The notes: generated from the letters alone by a model not told the origin. Numbered from the stretch's first letter, positions 36,476 to 46,130 are shown. The stretch is 64,000 nt of DNA from Pseudomonas marvdashtae (GCF_014268655.2 NZ_JABWQX020000002.1:248001-312000); one strand, 5' to 3'. A program made the numbers and translations.

Positions 36476-37344
36476 TAGAAACCGACTGACTGCCAATAGA
36501 AGTCGGTTATTTGACCACCCCAGAGCAAGGCAATCCAGCCGGCAATTGCCAGATAGGGGCCAAACGGTATCTGTGTCGACGTTGGCGCGTCGCGCAGGCG
36601 CAGCATAATGACCCCGATAACCGCGCCCACCAGCGAAGACAAGAGCAGCGTCAGCGGCAGGATTTGCCAGCCGCCCCAGGCCCCCAGCATCGCCAGCAAC
36701 TTGAAATCGCCGTAGCCCATGCCTTCCTTGCCAGTGATCAATTTGAAGACCCAGAACACCGACCACAGGACCAGATAACCGGCCACCGCGCCCCACAACG
36801 CCTGGTCCAGCGAGACGAACAGCCCGAAACTGTTGACGATCAAGCCCAGCCACAGCAGCGGCTGTACCAGCGAATCGGGCAGCAGTTTATGTTCGGCGTC
36901 GATCAGGCTCATGGACAGCAAGCCCCAGCCCAGCACCATCACCATCGCGGCCTGCCAGCCGAAGCCGAAGTGCCAGGCGACAAACGCCGACAAGACGCCG
37001 CAAGCCAATTCGGTCAACGGATAGCGTTTGCCGATGGGCGTGGCGCAACTGGAACAGCGGCCGCGCAACATCAGGTAGCTCAACAGTGGGATATTTTCCC
37101 AAGCCCGGATGCGATGGCCGCAGTGAGGACATTGGGAATGGGGCAGCATCAGGTTATAGGTCGGGCCGGGGGCTTCGGCAGGAAGACCAAGGAGGTCATG
37201 GGCCTGCAGGCGCCATTCGCGATCAAGCATCTTGGGCAGGCGCCACACCAGCACGTTGAGGAAACTGCCGATGACCAGCCCGAGCAACAGGGCCGTCAGC
37301 ACGAAGGCTGCGGGGTAAAGCACGAAGAATTCGCTCAGGGGCAT
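36475..37344 (-). CDS. pilD: Type IV prepilin peptidase PilD
   Basis: A 289-residue bifunctional enzyme that cleaves prepilin leaders and N-methylates the new Phe. The zinc tetracysteine is C72, C75, C97 and C100. The catalytic aspartates are D149 (SLIDAEHK) and D213 (GYGDFK), the same numbers as in P. aeruginosa PilD, which supports the start at 37344. It serves all the pilins in this window and, by analogy, type II secretion pseudopilins. It follows pilC by one base. Confidence 0.96.
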   Translation of the reverse strand: MPLSEFFVLYPAAFVLTALLLGLVIGSFLNVLVWRLPKMLDREWRLQAHDLLGLPAEAPGPTYNLMLPHSQCPHCGHRIRAWENIPLLSYLMLRGRCSSCATPIGKRYPLTELACGVLSAFVAWHFGFGWQAAMVMVLGWGLLSMSLIDAEHKLLPDSLVQPLLWLGLIVNSFGLFVSLDQALWGAVAGYLVLWSVFWVFKLITGKEGMGYGDFKLLAMLGAWGGWQILPLTLLLSSLVGAVIGVIMLRLRDAPTSTQIPFGPYLAIAGWIALLWGGQITDFYWQSVGF

Positions 37345-37345
37345 G

Positions 37346-38563
37346 TCAGATCGCAGAGCCGAGTTGAAAGATGGGCATGTACATCGCGACCACCAGGCCA
37401 CCGACGACCACCCCCAGGACCACCATGATGAAGGGTTCCATCAGGCTGGTGAGGTTGTCCACCAGATTATCCACTTCGGCTTCATAAAAACTCGCCACTT
37501 TGTCGAGCATGTCATCCAGCGCACCGGATTCTTCGCCGATGGCGGTCATCTGGATCGCCAGGTTCGGGAAGATCCCGGAAGTACGCATGGAAAAATTCAG
37601 CTGCATGCCGGTCGAAACGTCCTGCCGGATGCGTTGCACCGCGCGTTTGAATACCACGTTGCCGGTGGCGCCCGAGACCGAGTCGAGGGCTTCCACCAGC
37701 GGTACGCCGGCCGCGAAGGTGGTCGAGAGCGTGCGGGCGTAGCGGGCCACGGCGGACTTGTACATCAAGGTGCCGATCAGCGGGAGCTTGAGCAGCCATT
37801 TGTCTCGCCAGTCCCGAAACGCCTGGGAGCGCCTGAGGGCATATTTCACACCGAAGAATGCCCCCACCGCTCCGCCAAGCAGCATCCACCACCACTCTTG
37901 CATGAATTCCGACAGGCCGATGACCATCAGCGTGAAGGCCGGGAGTTCGGCGCCGAAGCCGGAGAACACCGATTCGAACTGCGGCACGACCTTGATCAGC
38001 AGGATGCTCGTGACCACGGCCGCGACGAGGATCACCGCCGCGGGGTAGGTCATGGCTTTCTTGATCTTGGCCTTGAGCGCTTCGCTCTTTTCCTTGTAGG
38101 TCGCGACTCGGTCCAGCAACGTGTCCAGGGCGCCGGCCTGCTCGCCGGCATCCACCAAGTTGCAGTACAGCTCGTCGAAATATTGTGGGCACTTGCGCAG
38201 CGAGGCGGCGAAGCTGTTGCCGGCGGCGACTTCCTGTTTCACCTCGTCTACCAGCTTGCGCATGTTGGCGTTGTCGAAGCCTTCGCCAATGATGTCGAAC
38301 GCCTGCAGCAGGGGCACGCCGGCCTTGAGCATCGTCGCCATCTGCCGCGTGAAGAGGGCGATATCCAGCGGCTTGATGCGCTTGCCTTTGCTGAATATCG
38401 ACGTGGACTTCTTGCGCACCTTGCCCGGATTGATGCCCTGCTTGCGTAACTGCGCCTTGACCAGCGCCGGGCTCTGGCCGGTCAGTTCGCCGGACATCTT
38501 CGTGCCTTTGCGGTCCTTGCCTTCCCACGTATAGACGTCGGTTTTTACTGCCTTGACCGCCAT
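37346..38563 (-). CDS. pilC: Type IV pilus platform protein PilC
   Basis: A 405-residue inner-membrane platform protein with two GspF/T2SSF domains (about 70-195 and 275-395), each starting FTRQMATMLKAGVPLLQA or YARTLSTTFAAGVPLVEA, and three transmembrane helices. It couples PilB motion to pilin extraction. I chose the ATG at 38563, whose first codon overlaps the pilB stop by a few bases. Confidence 0.95.
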   Translation of the reverse strand: MAVKAVKTDVYTWEGKDRKGTKMSGELTGQSPALVKAQLRKQGINPGKVRKKSTSIFSKGKRIKPLDIALFTRQMATMLKAGVPLLQAFDIIGEGFDNANMRKLVDEVKQEVAAGNSFAASLRKCPQYFDELYCNLVDAGEQAGALDTLLDRVATYKEKSEALKAKIKKAMTYPAAVILVAAVVTSILLIKVVPQFESVFSGFGAELPAFTLMVIGLSEFMQEWWWMLLGGAVGAFFGVKYALRRSQAFRDWRDKWLLKLPLIGTLMYKSAVARYARTLSTTFAAGVPLVEALDSVSGATGNVVFKRAVQRIRQDVSTGMQLNFSMRTSGIFPNLAIQMTAIGEESGALDDMLDKVASFYEAEVDNLVDNLTSLMEPFIMVVLGVVVGGLVVAMYMPIFQLGSAI

Positions 38564-38565
38564 GT

Positions 38566-40266
38566 TCAATCCTTGGTGACCCGGTTGATTTCTTCGAGGC
38601 TAGTGATGCCTTGCATCACTTTGGCCAGCCCCGAGGTGCGCAAGTCATTGAAGCCGTCCTTGCGCATTTGAAGGTCGATTTCCAGGGAGTTGCCTTCGGC
38701 CATGATCAGCCGCTGCAGCTCAGGCGTGTTCTTCACCACTTCGTAGACCCCCAGGCGACCTTTGTAGCCGTTGTTGCATTGCTCGCAACCGACCGGCTCA
38801 TAGATCGTGAACGAGCCAATGCGTTCCCGAGGGAAGCCTTCCTTGAGCAAGGTTTCCTCGGGAATCTCGATGGCTCTCTTGCAGTGGGTGCACAGTTTGC
38901 GTGCCAGGCGCTGGGCAATGATCAGGTGCACCGCCGTGGCGATGTTGAAGCCGGGGATGCCCATGTTCTGCAAGCGGACCAGGGTTTCGGCGGCGCTGTT
39001 GGTGTGCAGCGTGGACAACACCAAGTGCCCGGTCTGGGCCGCCTTGATGGCGATTTCGGCGGTTTCCAGGTCGCGGATCTCGCCGACCATGATCACGTCC
39101 GGGTCCTGGCGCAGGAACGAGCGCAGGGCATGGGCAAAGTCCAGCCCCTGGCGCGGGTTGACGTTGACCTGGTTGATGCCTTCCATATTGATTTCCACCG
39201 GATCCTCGGCGGTGGAGATATTGATGTCCACGGTGTTGAGGATGTTCAAGCCGGTGTAGAGCGAAACGGTCTTGCCCGAGCCGGTCGGCCCGGTCACCAG
39301 GATCAGGCCTTGCGGCTGCTTGAGGGCCGCCATGTACAGGTCTTTCTGTTCCGGCTCGTAGCCCAGGGCATCGATGCCCATTTGCGCGCTGGAGGGGTCG
39401 AGGATCCGGATCACCACTTTTTCGCCCCAGAGAGTGGGAAGCGTGTTGACCCGGAAGTCGATGGACTTGGTTTTCGACAGGCGCATCTTCAGCCGGCCGT
39501 CCTGAGGTTTGCGTCGTTCGGAAATGTCCAGGCTGGCCATGACCTTGAGGCGCGCGGCGATGCGGTTCGCCAACTGAATGGGTGGCTTGGCGACCTCACG
39601 GAGGATGCCGTCGGTGCGCACCCGCACCCGGTAGCTTTTTTCATAAGGCTCGAAGTGCAGGTCGGAAGAACCACCCTTGATCGCATCCAGCAGCATCTTG
39701 TTGACGAAACGCACCACCGGCGCATCGTCGCCGTCCTGGCCGGCGATGGCGTCTTGCTTGCGGTCGTCGATCGATTCGATGTCCAGGCCGTCGAGGTCGA
39801 CATCCCCCATGCCTTCCAGGCCCGTGCTGCTGGACTCGAAGAACTTCTCGATGGCATCGCTGAGCTTGTCGTCCTCCACCAGGATGGCTTCGGTGGTCAG
39901 GCCAGTGCTGAACTGGATGTCGTTGATGGCTTGGTGATTGGTCGGGTCGGAAATGCCTACGAACAGCTTGTTGCCGCGCCGCCACAACGGCAGGGCGTGA
40001 TGCTGGCGCACCAGTTTCTCGCTGACCAGTCCGGCGGGCTGGGTGTCCTTGTCCAGGCTGTTGAGGTCGAGCAGGGCGATGCCGAAATGCTCCGAAGCGA
40101 TTTCTGCCACCTGGCGGCTCTGGACGAGTTTGTTCTGCACCAGGTAACTGACCAGGGGCAGGCGATTGCGCTGGGCCTGTTGGTAGGCCTGCTGGGCACT
40201 TTGTTCGGTGATCAGTTCGGCCAGCACCAATTGCTTGGCCAGGCCGCTGAGGGCGATGTCATTCAT
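38566..40266 (-). CDS. pilB: Type IV pilus extension ATPase PilB
   Basis: A 566-residue hexameric ATPase that powers pilus extension. It has an N-terminal MshEN/GspE_N domain, then the core with Walker A GPTGSGKTVSLY (about 325), the Asp box (MVGEIRDLETAEIA) and His box (STLHTNSAAETL). A zinc Cys4 site is CTHC ... CEQC (about 458-500). It is divergent from pilA, with 224 bases between the start codons. Confidence 0.96.
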   Translation of the reverse strand: MNDIALSGLAKQLVLAELITEQSAQQAYQQAQRNRLPLVSYLVQNKLVQSRQVAEIASEHFGIALLDLNSLDKDTQPAGLVSEKLVRQHHALPLWRRGNKLFVGISDPTNHQAINDIQFSTGLTTEAILVEDDKLSDAIEKFFESSSTGLEGMGDVDLDGLDIESIDDRKQDAIAGQDGDDAPVVRFVNKMLLDAIKGGSSDLHFEPYEKSYRVRVRTDGILREVAKPPIQLANRIAARLKVMASLDISERRKPQDGRLKMRLSKTKSIDFRVNTLPTLWGEKVVIRILDPSSAQMGIDALGYEPEQKDLYMAALKQPQGLILVTGPTGSGKTVSLYTGLNILNTVDINISTAEDPVEINMEGINQVNVNPRQGLDFAHALRSFLRQDPDVIMVGEIRDLETAEIAIKAAQTGHLVLSTLHTNSAAETLVRLQNMGIPGFNIATAVHLIIAQRLARKLCTHCKRAIEIPEETLLKEGFPRERIGSFTIYEPVGCEQCNNGYKGRLGVYEVVKNTPELQRLIMAEGNSLEIDLQMRKDGFNDLRTSGLAKVMQGITSLEEINRVTKD

Positions 40267-40426
40267 GGGGATACCGGACGCGGGCTGTTCATGTCTTATA
40301 GCCTAGTCAAGCCTCGACGCCTAACCAGTGGAGGCAGGTGACAAAAAGCGTCAGATAGTGCGGTTGTTGGGGTAGGACGTTGCCGTTCGCTGGCCCGAAT
40401 GCCAGGCGGGACGGGGGCGGGCGGGT

Positions 40427-40442
40427 TGGCATGTGCCATGCA
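40427..40442 (+). promoter_or_regulatory. Sigma-54 promoter of pilA
   Basis: TGGCATG-TGCC-ATGCA has GG and GC exactly 10 bases apart, the -24/-12 signature. It lies 48 bases before the pilA ATG. A T-rich tract ending in TGTC (reverse strand, about 40340-40353) is a possible PilR-binding site. Confidence 0.85.
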
Positions 40443-40490
40443 GCAGACATATCAGGTCATGAGATTTCGGCTCATGCATGGGAGATGTCT

Positions 40491-40922
40491 ATGAATAAGC
40501 AGAAGGGTTTTACGCTGATCGAGCTGCTGATCGTGGTGGCGATCATCGGCATTCTGGCGACGTTCGCGTTGCCGCAATATTCGAAGTATCAGGCGCGGGC
40601 GAAGGCGACGGCGGGGCTGGCGGAGGTGTCTGCATTGAAGGTGCCTTTTGAAGACGTCATGAATCAGGGGACAAGCCCGACCTTGGAAAACATTGGTGGC
40701 ACGTCGCCCACCAGTAACTGCACCATGACCATTTCAGGTACCGCGTCGGCTGGAACTGGCTCAATCGCGTGCACTTTGCTTAATGCACCAGCCCCTGTGC
40801 TTGGTAAAACAATTACGCTGTCCCGCTCTGATAAAGGGGTTTGGACTTGTGGCTCCACAGCCGCTCAGGAATACTTGCCAGCTGGCTGTACAGGCGGCGC
40901 TGCTGCCGCTCCCGCTGGCTAA
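40491..40922 (+). CDS. pilA: Type IV major pilin PilA
   Basis: A 143-residue prepilin with leader MNKQKG, PilD cleavage before Phe, Glu5, and helix FTLIELLIVVAIIGILATFA. The globular domain has cysteines at SNCTM, IACTL, VWTCG and AGCTG; the last pair closes the C-terminal D-loop. The tail is Ala/Gly-rich. The ATG at 40491 has GGGAG at good spacing; an ATG two codons upstream is too close. It is divergent from pilB. Confidence 0.92.
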   Translation: MNKQKGFTLIELLIVVAIIGILATFALPQYSKYQARAKATAGLAEVSALKVPFEDVMNQGTSPTLENIGGTSPTSNCTMTISGTASAGTGSIACTLLNAPAPVLGKTITLSRSDKGVWTCGSTAAQEYLPAGCTGGAAAAPAG

Positions 40923-40941
40923 AGACAGCTTGAAATCCAAC

Positions 40942-40968
40942 CAAAGCCCCGCTCCTGCGGGGCTTTGT
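40942..40968 (+). terminator. Terminator of pilA
   Basis: AAAGCCCCGC (40944-40953) pairs with GCGGGGCTTT (40958-40967). The T-run is only three bases. Confidence 0.7.
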
Positions 40969-41150
40969 GGTGGATGCAGAGGGGCGTTCAGGTCCTTAAA
41001 TAAAAGCTCGGGAATTCATAAGCTTAGCGCCCGATGAAAACCCGCAAGTTGCATGTCCCAAATCACCCGGTCATGCAATTTGCATGATTGCGAAAAAAGC
41101 CGCTTCGCTTAACTATCTGATTTATAAGAAGAATATTATTGTTTCAAAAC

Positions 41151-41166
41151 TGGCACAGCGTTCGCA
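41151..41166 (+). promoter_or_regulatory. Sigma-54-like promoter before the BON gene
   Basis: TGGCACA-GCGT-TCGCA has GG and GC 10 bases apart. The -24 half is near perfect; the -12 half reads TTCGCA in place of TTTGCA. It lies 65 bases before the ATG. Confidence 0.5.
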
Positions 41167-41230
41167 CTACTCCTGACAACCTGCCGAGATGCACTTGCGG
41201 CAGTTTCTGAGAAAAACAGGAGTTACTCGT

Positions 41231-41584
41231 ATGAAGAAGTTCGCTATCACTGCCGCTGCTGCCACTGCACTGACCCTGTCCATGGCTAGCGCTTTCGCCG
41301 AGACCACTCAAGCTACTCAGGCCCCGATGATGCTGGCTGCGGGCGAAGTGACAGAGGCTAAGGAAGACGTTTCCGATACCTGGATCACCACCAAGGTCAA
41401 AGCTGACCTGGTTACCGAAAAAGGCATTCCAGGCAGCGACATCAAAGTCGAAACCAACAAAGGTGTTGTGTCCCTATCTTCGATGACCAAAGTCACTGAG
41501 GCACAAAAAGACACCGCTGTGGCAATCACCAAGAAAATCAAAGGCGTCAAGGCCGTATCGGCTGACGGCCTGAAAGCCGAGTAA
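41231..41584 (+). CDS. Periplasmic BON domain protein
   Basis: A 117-residue protein with a 23-residue signal peptide (cleavage after ASAFA) and one BON domain (about 48-115: DTWITTKVKADLVTEKGI, then VVSLSSMTKVTEAQKDTA), similar to half of OsmY. BON domains bind phospholipid surfaces and occur in envelope stress proteins. OsmY itself has two copies. A sigma-54-like site upstream suggests regulated expression. Confidence 0.82.
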   Translation: MKKFAITAAAATALTLSMASAFAETTQATQAPMMLAAGEVTEAKEDVSDTWITTKVKADLVTEKGIPGSDIKVETNKGVVSLSSMTKVTEAQKDTAVAITKKIKGVKAVSADGLKAE

Positions 41585-41692
41585 GGCTAGAGCTTCTCGC
41601 CTGGACTGGGAGAAGGCACGGCAAGCGGGCTGAGATATACGTTTGTCGTTGCTTTGGAGTTCATGCGAAAGGCCACACGGACGTGGCCATTA

Positions 41693-41722
41693 CAGGCCCC
41701 CGGCATTCGTGCCGGGGGCCTG
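41693..41722. terminator. Bidirectional terminator hairpin
   Basis: A 13-base perfect stem, CAGGCCCCCGGCA (41693-41705) with TGCCGGGGGCCTG (41710-41722), has a TTCG tetraloop and lies between the convergent BON and DUF2845 genes. A weaker hairpin (GGCCACACGGACGTGGCC) stands just before it. Confidence 0.8.
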
Positions 41723-41765
41723 TTCTATTCTGGGGCGGGAAAAGGTGCGTGTTGCGGAGTGACGA

Positions 41766-42062
41766 TCAGCGCCCACGCTTGCTGGTGATCTCCACCAGCC
41801 GATTGCCCTCGAAGCGCAGGTATTGATACATGCCGCTATGGGGCCCGTAGGTCCATTCTTCCACCGGGTATTCTTCCCGGCGATTGACGCTGCGCTTGTA
41901 GCCCAGGTCATCGCGCGCCGCGGGCTGACCGCACTTTTGCAGCACCTCGCTGGAGCGATCGCCGACGCTGATCAACTGGCTGCCGCAGCGCAGCGTATTG
42001 GCAGCCGACACGTGGCCAGCGGCCAATAACATACCCAGGCCAAGTCCGCACAGGCGGTTCAT
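41766..42062 (-). CDS. DUF2845 periplasmic protein
   Basis: A 98-residue exported protein: signal peptide ending GHVSA, then the DUF2845 core (LRCGSQLISVGDRSSEVLQKCGQP) with two cysteines and a C-terminal WTYGPHSGMYQYLRFEGNRL. Function is unknown. Its ATG follows immediately after the stop of the DUF748 gene, so it is co-transcribed with it. Confidence 0.8.
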   Translation of the reverse strand: MNRLCGLGLGMLLAAGHVSAANTLRCGSQLISVGDRSSEVLQKCGQPAARDDLGYKRSVNRREEYPVEEWTYGPHSGMYQYLRFEGNRLVEITSKRGR

Positions 42063-42063
42063 G

Positions 42064-44997
42064 TCATTCGGCATCCAGGTGCATCGGTGTGATGACGGTA
42101 CCGTCGCTCTCGGCTTGGCCGAGGCTGGCGTCGATGAAGTACACGCGGTCGTCGGCCAGCTTGCCCTTGTCCACCAGGAAATCCTTGATGCTGCTCGCCC
42201 GCTCCTGGCCCAGTTCGCGCAGCAGCAGGTCGCTGCCGCTCCAGAAGTTGATGACGCCTTCACGGAGTTTGTCGATGCGGGCCTTTTTATCCAGTTGCGT
42301 CCATTCGGCCGGCGGTTGGGTCTTCAGGCGGGTGCGGTAGATTCCTTCCAGCAGCGGGGCCTTCTCATCTTCGGGCACTTCCAGCAACGAAGCCTTGGCC
42401 GGGACTTTGTCGCCCCGACGCTGGAGCATCTTGTAGTAGTTGTACTGGTATTCGCGCTCCAGGCGCTGGGCGGCGAGCAGCGGGCCGTCGCTGCTTTGGG
42501 CGGCGGTGCCTTCGATCTCCAGCTTCAACTCCGGACGTTTGCCCAGGGCTTCGGCCAACTTGAGCAATACGCCTTCATTTTCCTTGCTCAGCTCACTGGC
42601 CCCCGCCGCGAAAGCCACGCTGCCAAGGTCTTCCGAGCCACCGCCAGCCACCAACCCACCGATGAGCTTGAACGGCGCCTGGGCCGCTCGCACCACCAGA
42701 TTGCGCAGGGTCTGCCAGACGATCGGCATCACGCTGAACTGCGGGTCGTTGAGGTTGCCGGACACCGGCAGCTCGATGGTAATCCGGCCCTCGGAATCCT
42801 TGAGCAGGGCAACGGCGAGTTTAAGCGGCAGGCTCACGGCATCCGGGCTGTCGACCTTTTCACCCAGTTGCAATTGCTCGACCACCACTTTGTTGTCGGC
42901 CTGGAGCTGGCCCTTGGTGATTCGATAATGCAGGTCGAGATTGAGCCGGCCCTTGCGGATGCGATAGCCGGCAAATTTGCCGGAGTAAGGCGTCAGGGTC
43001 GTCAACTCGACGCGCTTGAAGCTGGTGGCGATGTCGAGGCTGGCCATCGGGTCGAAGGGGTTGACCGCGCCCTTGATCGTCACAGGTGCGTAACGGTCGA
43101 CCTTGCCTTTCACGTCCACGGTGGCCGGCTTGGCCTGGCGGCTGTCGATGGTGCCGATCTCACCGTTGAGCTGCTGGATGGCCGTGGCGAAGTTGGGCGT
43201 CAGGCTGAAGTCGGCGAAATTGGCTGAGCCGTCATTGATGGCGATGCCGCCGATGTGGATACCCAGCGGCTTTTCCTTCGAGGCCGGTTTGGCTCCGGTG
43301 GTCTTGGTCGCGCCGTCGGCCGGTTGTGGTATGAGCAGATCGTCGACGTTAGTGGTGCGGTCGTCGTTGATCATGAAGCGCGCGTACGGCTGGAACAGGT
43401 TGACCTTGTTGATCGACAGGCTGTCGCCATGCTGGTAGTTGAGGCCCTGGATTTCCAGGCGCTGCCATTTGAGGAAATCGCGGGTCTTGAGCGTGTCGAG
43501 GGTATGCAACTGATCGACCTGGGCGCGGCCCGTGACGGCCAATGCCAGCGGCTCGGTGCTCTTGAGGTCTACTACCAGGTCGCTGCCGAGCATCCCGGAG
43601 CGCAGTTCCAGGCGAATGAACGGGTTGATATAGGACTGGGCAACCCGCAGGTCGATGTCCTGGGTCTTGACGTTGAGCTTCGCCGTGACCGGATTCAGGT
43701 TAACCACGCCGTCGGCTTGGATCTTGCCCTGCTTGCCCAGGCCGGTGTCGAGCTTGAGGTTGAAAGGCGAGCCGTTGAGCGTGTCGTAATTCTGCAAGTC
43801 GAGGTTCAGCGGGCCGACGTCCAGCGCCACGGCCGGTTGTGCCTGGCGGTCGGCCAGATGCACGTGGTAATCGCGCAGTTGCACGTCCTTCAACAGCACC
43901 TGCCACGGCTTGCTCGGCGCTGTAGGCTCCGCTTTGGGTGAGTCGGCGGCTGCCGGGGCCGATGCCGGTTCAGCCTTGACCTCAGGTTTGGCCGGTTGGC
44001 TGGCGAAGAGTTTCTGCCAGTCCAATTGCCCGTCCGCTTCCCGTGCTGCCCAGGTTTCCAGTTTCTGGCTGCGGATCTTGCCGACGATCACTTGCTGCTT
44101 GGCCAGGTCCAGCGAGGTTTCGCTCACGTCCAGGCGCTCCAGCTTGACCAGCGGGCGACCATCAGGCGCCTTGATGGCGAAGGGCGCGACACTGACGGCG
44201 GCGTTGCTGAGCAGCAGTTCCGTGCCTTTGGCGAGGTTGAGCTTGTAGTCCGTGCTCAGGTCCAGTACACCGTTTTCCAACACCAGGGGCACCGCGTCAC
44301 GTACGTAGGGCCAGAACGCTTTCATCTGGCCGCGAGTGATTTTCAGCGTGCCCTCGGAGGCAATCGGCGCGAGGCTGAAATTGCCGGTCCAGTCGAGTTG
44401 GCCGCCTTGTGGACTGATCGCCACCAGAGTCATGTCGGCGCTGTCATCGGGCAGGGTGCTGAGGTTTTTCAGCTCGAAATCGAGGGTGTCATACAGGAAT
44501 TCGATGGGCTCGCTGGGACGCAGGTCCTGAAAGTGAACGTAGCCGCTGGCAAGTTTGATCCGGTCGACTCGCAACGGGAACGGCTTGGCGTCGGGATCTG
44601 CCGGGGTCGGCTCGCTGGGCGGCAGCTTGAACAATCCCAGCAGGTTCAGCTGACCGTCCTTGGCGAACATGACTTCGGTCTTGGGCTTGTCCAGCTCGAT
44701 GTCGGCCAGGTGCAGGGCGCCGGACCACAAACTGTCGAGTTGCAGGTTTGCGTACAGCCGTTCGAAACCGAGCTGCTCCTTGCCGGGCTCGCCGACATTC
44801 AGGCCCCAGAGCGTTACTTCAAGGCTGAAGGGATTGAGTTCGATACGCTGGATCTGGGCGGGCACCGTCGCGTGGGCGGCCAATTGCTGGTTGGCGATGC
44901 GCAAGGCAATGCCCGGCAGGATCAGGAAGCCCAACAGGCTGTAGAGGGCCAGTGCGGTCAACAGGGCGCCGATAGCGCGAATCAATCCTTTGGGCAT
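42064..44997 (-). CDS. DUF748 (AsmA-like) envelope protein with OmpA-like C terminus
   Basis: A 977-residue protein anchored by one N-terminal helix (LLTALALYSLLGFLILPGIAL). The large periplasmic part is built of repeated DUF748/AsmA-like beta-strand segments (for example QIQRIELNPFSLEVTLWGLN). The last 200 residues resemble an OmpA-like domain (VAFAAGASELSKENEGVLLK ... LKLEIEGTA). AsmA-like proteins are implicated in lipid transport between membranes; that role is an inference here. An Ala/Pro-rich linker lies near 340-370. Confidence 0.82.
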   Translation of the reverse strand: MPKGLIRAIGALLTALALYSLLGFLILPGIALRIANQQLAAHATVPAQIQRIELNPFSLEVTLWGLNVGEPGKEQLGFERLYANLQLDSLWSGALHLADIELDKPKTEVMFAKDGQLNLLGLFKLPPSEPTPADPDAKPFPLRVDRIKLASGYVHFQDLRPSEPIEFLYDTLDFELKNLSTLPDDSADMTLVAISPQGGQLDWTGNFSLAPIASEGTLKITRGQMKAFWPYVRDAVPLVLENGVLDLSTDYKLNLAKGTELLLSNAAVSVAPFAIKAPDGRPLVKLERLDVSETSLDLAKQQVIVGKIRSQKLETWAAREADGQLDWQKLFASQPAKPEVKAEPASAPAAADSPKAEPTAPSKPWQVLLKDVQLRDYHVHLADRQAQPAVALDVGPLNLDLQNYDTLNGSPFNLKLDTGLGKQGKIQADGVVNLNPVTAKLNVKTQDIDLRVAQSYINPFIRLELRSGMLGSDLVVDLKSTEPLALAVTGRAQVDQLHTLDTLKTRDFLKWQRLEIQGLNYQHGDSLSINKVNLFQPYARFMINDDRTTNVDDLLIPQPADGATKTTGAKPASKEKPLGIHIGGIAINDGSANFADFSLTPNFATAIQQLNGEIGTIDSRQAKPATVDVKGKVDRYAPVTIKGAVNPFDPMASLDIATSFKRVELTTLTPYSGKFAGYRIRKGRLNLDLHYRITKGQLQADNKVVVEQLQLGEKVDSPDAVSLPLKLAVALLKDSEGRITIELPVSGNLNDPQFSVMPIVWQTLRNLVVRAAQAPFKLIGGLVAGGGSEDLGSVAFAAGASELSKENEGVLLKLAEALGKRPELKLEIEGTAAQSSDGPLLAAQRLEREYQYNYYKMLQRRGDKVPAKASLLEVPEDEKAPLLEGIYRTRLKTQPPAEWTQLDKKARIDKLREGVINFWSGSDLLLRELGQERASSIKDFLVDKGKLADDRVYFIDASLGQAESDGTVITPMHLDAE

Positions 44998-45113
44998 GTG
45001 TGGCTTCGTCTGGTGTGAATCGGAGTGCCTTGGAGTATGGCATGCGTTTACGGTTCCGAAGCCACTGTGTTTTATCAGATTTGTCCGTTTTTTCGTGGGA
45101 TTGCCGAGCGCGA

Positions 45114-46130
45114 TCAGAACTGAAGGATCAATGTTTTCAGCGGCGGCTGTTGATCAAGCGACGGAAAATCGTCACCTGGCGCCAGTACGCTCCACTCGCG
45201 CACCGGGCGGCCGGCCTTTTGCGCGCAACGCAACACTTGTTCGCGCCAGTCATCCATGGGCACTTTCGCCAGGTTGTTGCAGCAGATCAGCACGCCGTCG
45301 TCGGCGGTCGTGAGCAATGCCGGCTTGAGCAGGCTTTGATAGTCGCGCAACAGATCGACCGTGCCGAATGCGCTTTTGGCCCAGGCGGGCGGGTCGAGTA
45401 GCACGAGGTCGTATTGGCGTTGTTCCAGGCGCACGTAGCTGGGCAGTTTCTGTCCGCGCCGCTGGCTGATGGGCAGGCCGGCCAACTGGCGGATCGCCGG
45501 GAAATAATCCGATTGCACGAACTCCATCGCTGGCAGATCGGGGTTGAGCAGGCCGTTTTCGCGTCCCACCGCCAGGTTGCCCTCGGCAAAATCCAGATTG
45601 CATACTTCGCGCGCCCCACCTGCCGCCGCGCTGAGGCCCACGCCGCAGGTGTAGGCGAACAGGTTCAGCACACTTTTGTTCCGGCTATGGTCCTTGACCC
45701 AGCCACGGGCGTTGCGCAGGTCGAGGAACAGCAACGGATCCTGCCCGGCATGCCGCCCGCGGATGCGGTAATTGAGGCCCCATTCATGCCCGACCAAGTC
45801 TTGCAGCGCGGCCTCGTCAGCCTGATAGACGTTGTCCTGGCGATCGACGCGCGAGTTGCCCCGGGCGCGGTCGTTATAGACAAGCAGGGTGTCCAGGCCC
45901 AGCCGTTCGTTGACGATGGCGTGCAACTGCAGCAATTCCTCCCGCGCCAGCGATTGGTGAAAACTCTGCACCAGCAGCTGCGGGCCGTAGCGGTCCACGG
46001 TCAAGCCGGGCGCGCCTTCCTGGCTGCCGTGGAACAGGCGATAGCAGTCGGTGCCTTGCTGGTGCAGTTGGCCAAGAAGCGGCTGGCGCTGGTCGAGGGC
46101 GGCGCGCAGCGCCAGATTCAAGGAAGACAT
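45114..46130 (-). CDS. RlmI-like class I SAM-dependent methyltransferase
   Basis: A 338-residue methyltransferase of the PF10672/RlmI type, whose characterised members methylate 23S rRNA cytosines. The N-terminal part has GLTVDRYGPQLLVQSFH. The Rossmann core has motif I VLNLFAYTCGVGLSAA and motif IV LVLLDPPAWAKSAFG. No separate PUA domain is evident, so substrate identity is uncertain. The end (LILQF) is complete. Confidence 0.8.
   Translation of the reverse strand: MSSLNLALRAALDQRQPLLGQLHQQGTDCYRLFHGSQEGAPGLTVDRYGPQLLVQSFHQSLAREELLQLHAIVNERLGLDTLLVYNDRARGNSRVDRQDNVYQADEAALQDLVGHEWGLNYRIRGRHAGQDPLLFLDLRNARGWVKDHSRNKSVLNLFAYTCGVGLSAAAGGAREVCNLDFAEGNLAVGRENGLLNPDLPAMEFVQSDYFPAIRQLAGLPISQRRGQKLPSYVRLEQRQYDLVLLDPPAWAKSAFGTVDLLRDYQSLLKPALLTTADDGVLICCNNLAKVPMDDWREQVLRCAQKAGRPVREWSVLAPGDDFPSLDQQPPLKTLILQF

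Larger units (their letters stand above)
40923..41230. other. Gap between pilA and the BON gene
   Basis: These 308 bases hold a hairpin after pilA, an AT-rich stretch (about 41080-41150, including TTTATAAGAAGAATATTATT) and a sigma-54-like site. No tRNA gene follows pilA, unlike P. aeruginosa. No ORF is supported. Confidence 0.6.

Noticed and set aside
38611..40341. 576-codon open frame antisense to pilB
   Set aside because: Shadow of pilB; amino-acid composition is typical of antisense frames.
40923..41230. tRNA gene after pilA, as found in P. aeruginosa
   Set aside because: No cloverleaf or CCA-ended acceptor is present in the gap; only a hairpin, an AT-rich stretch and a sigma-54-like site.
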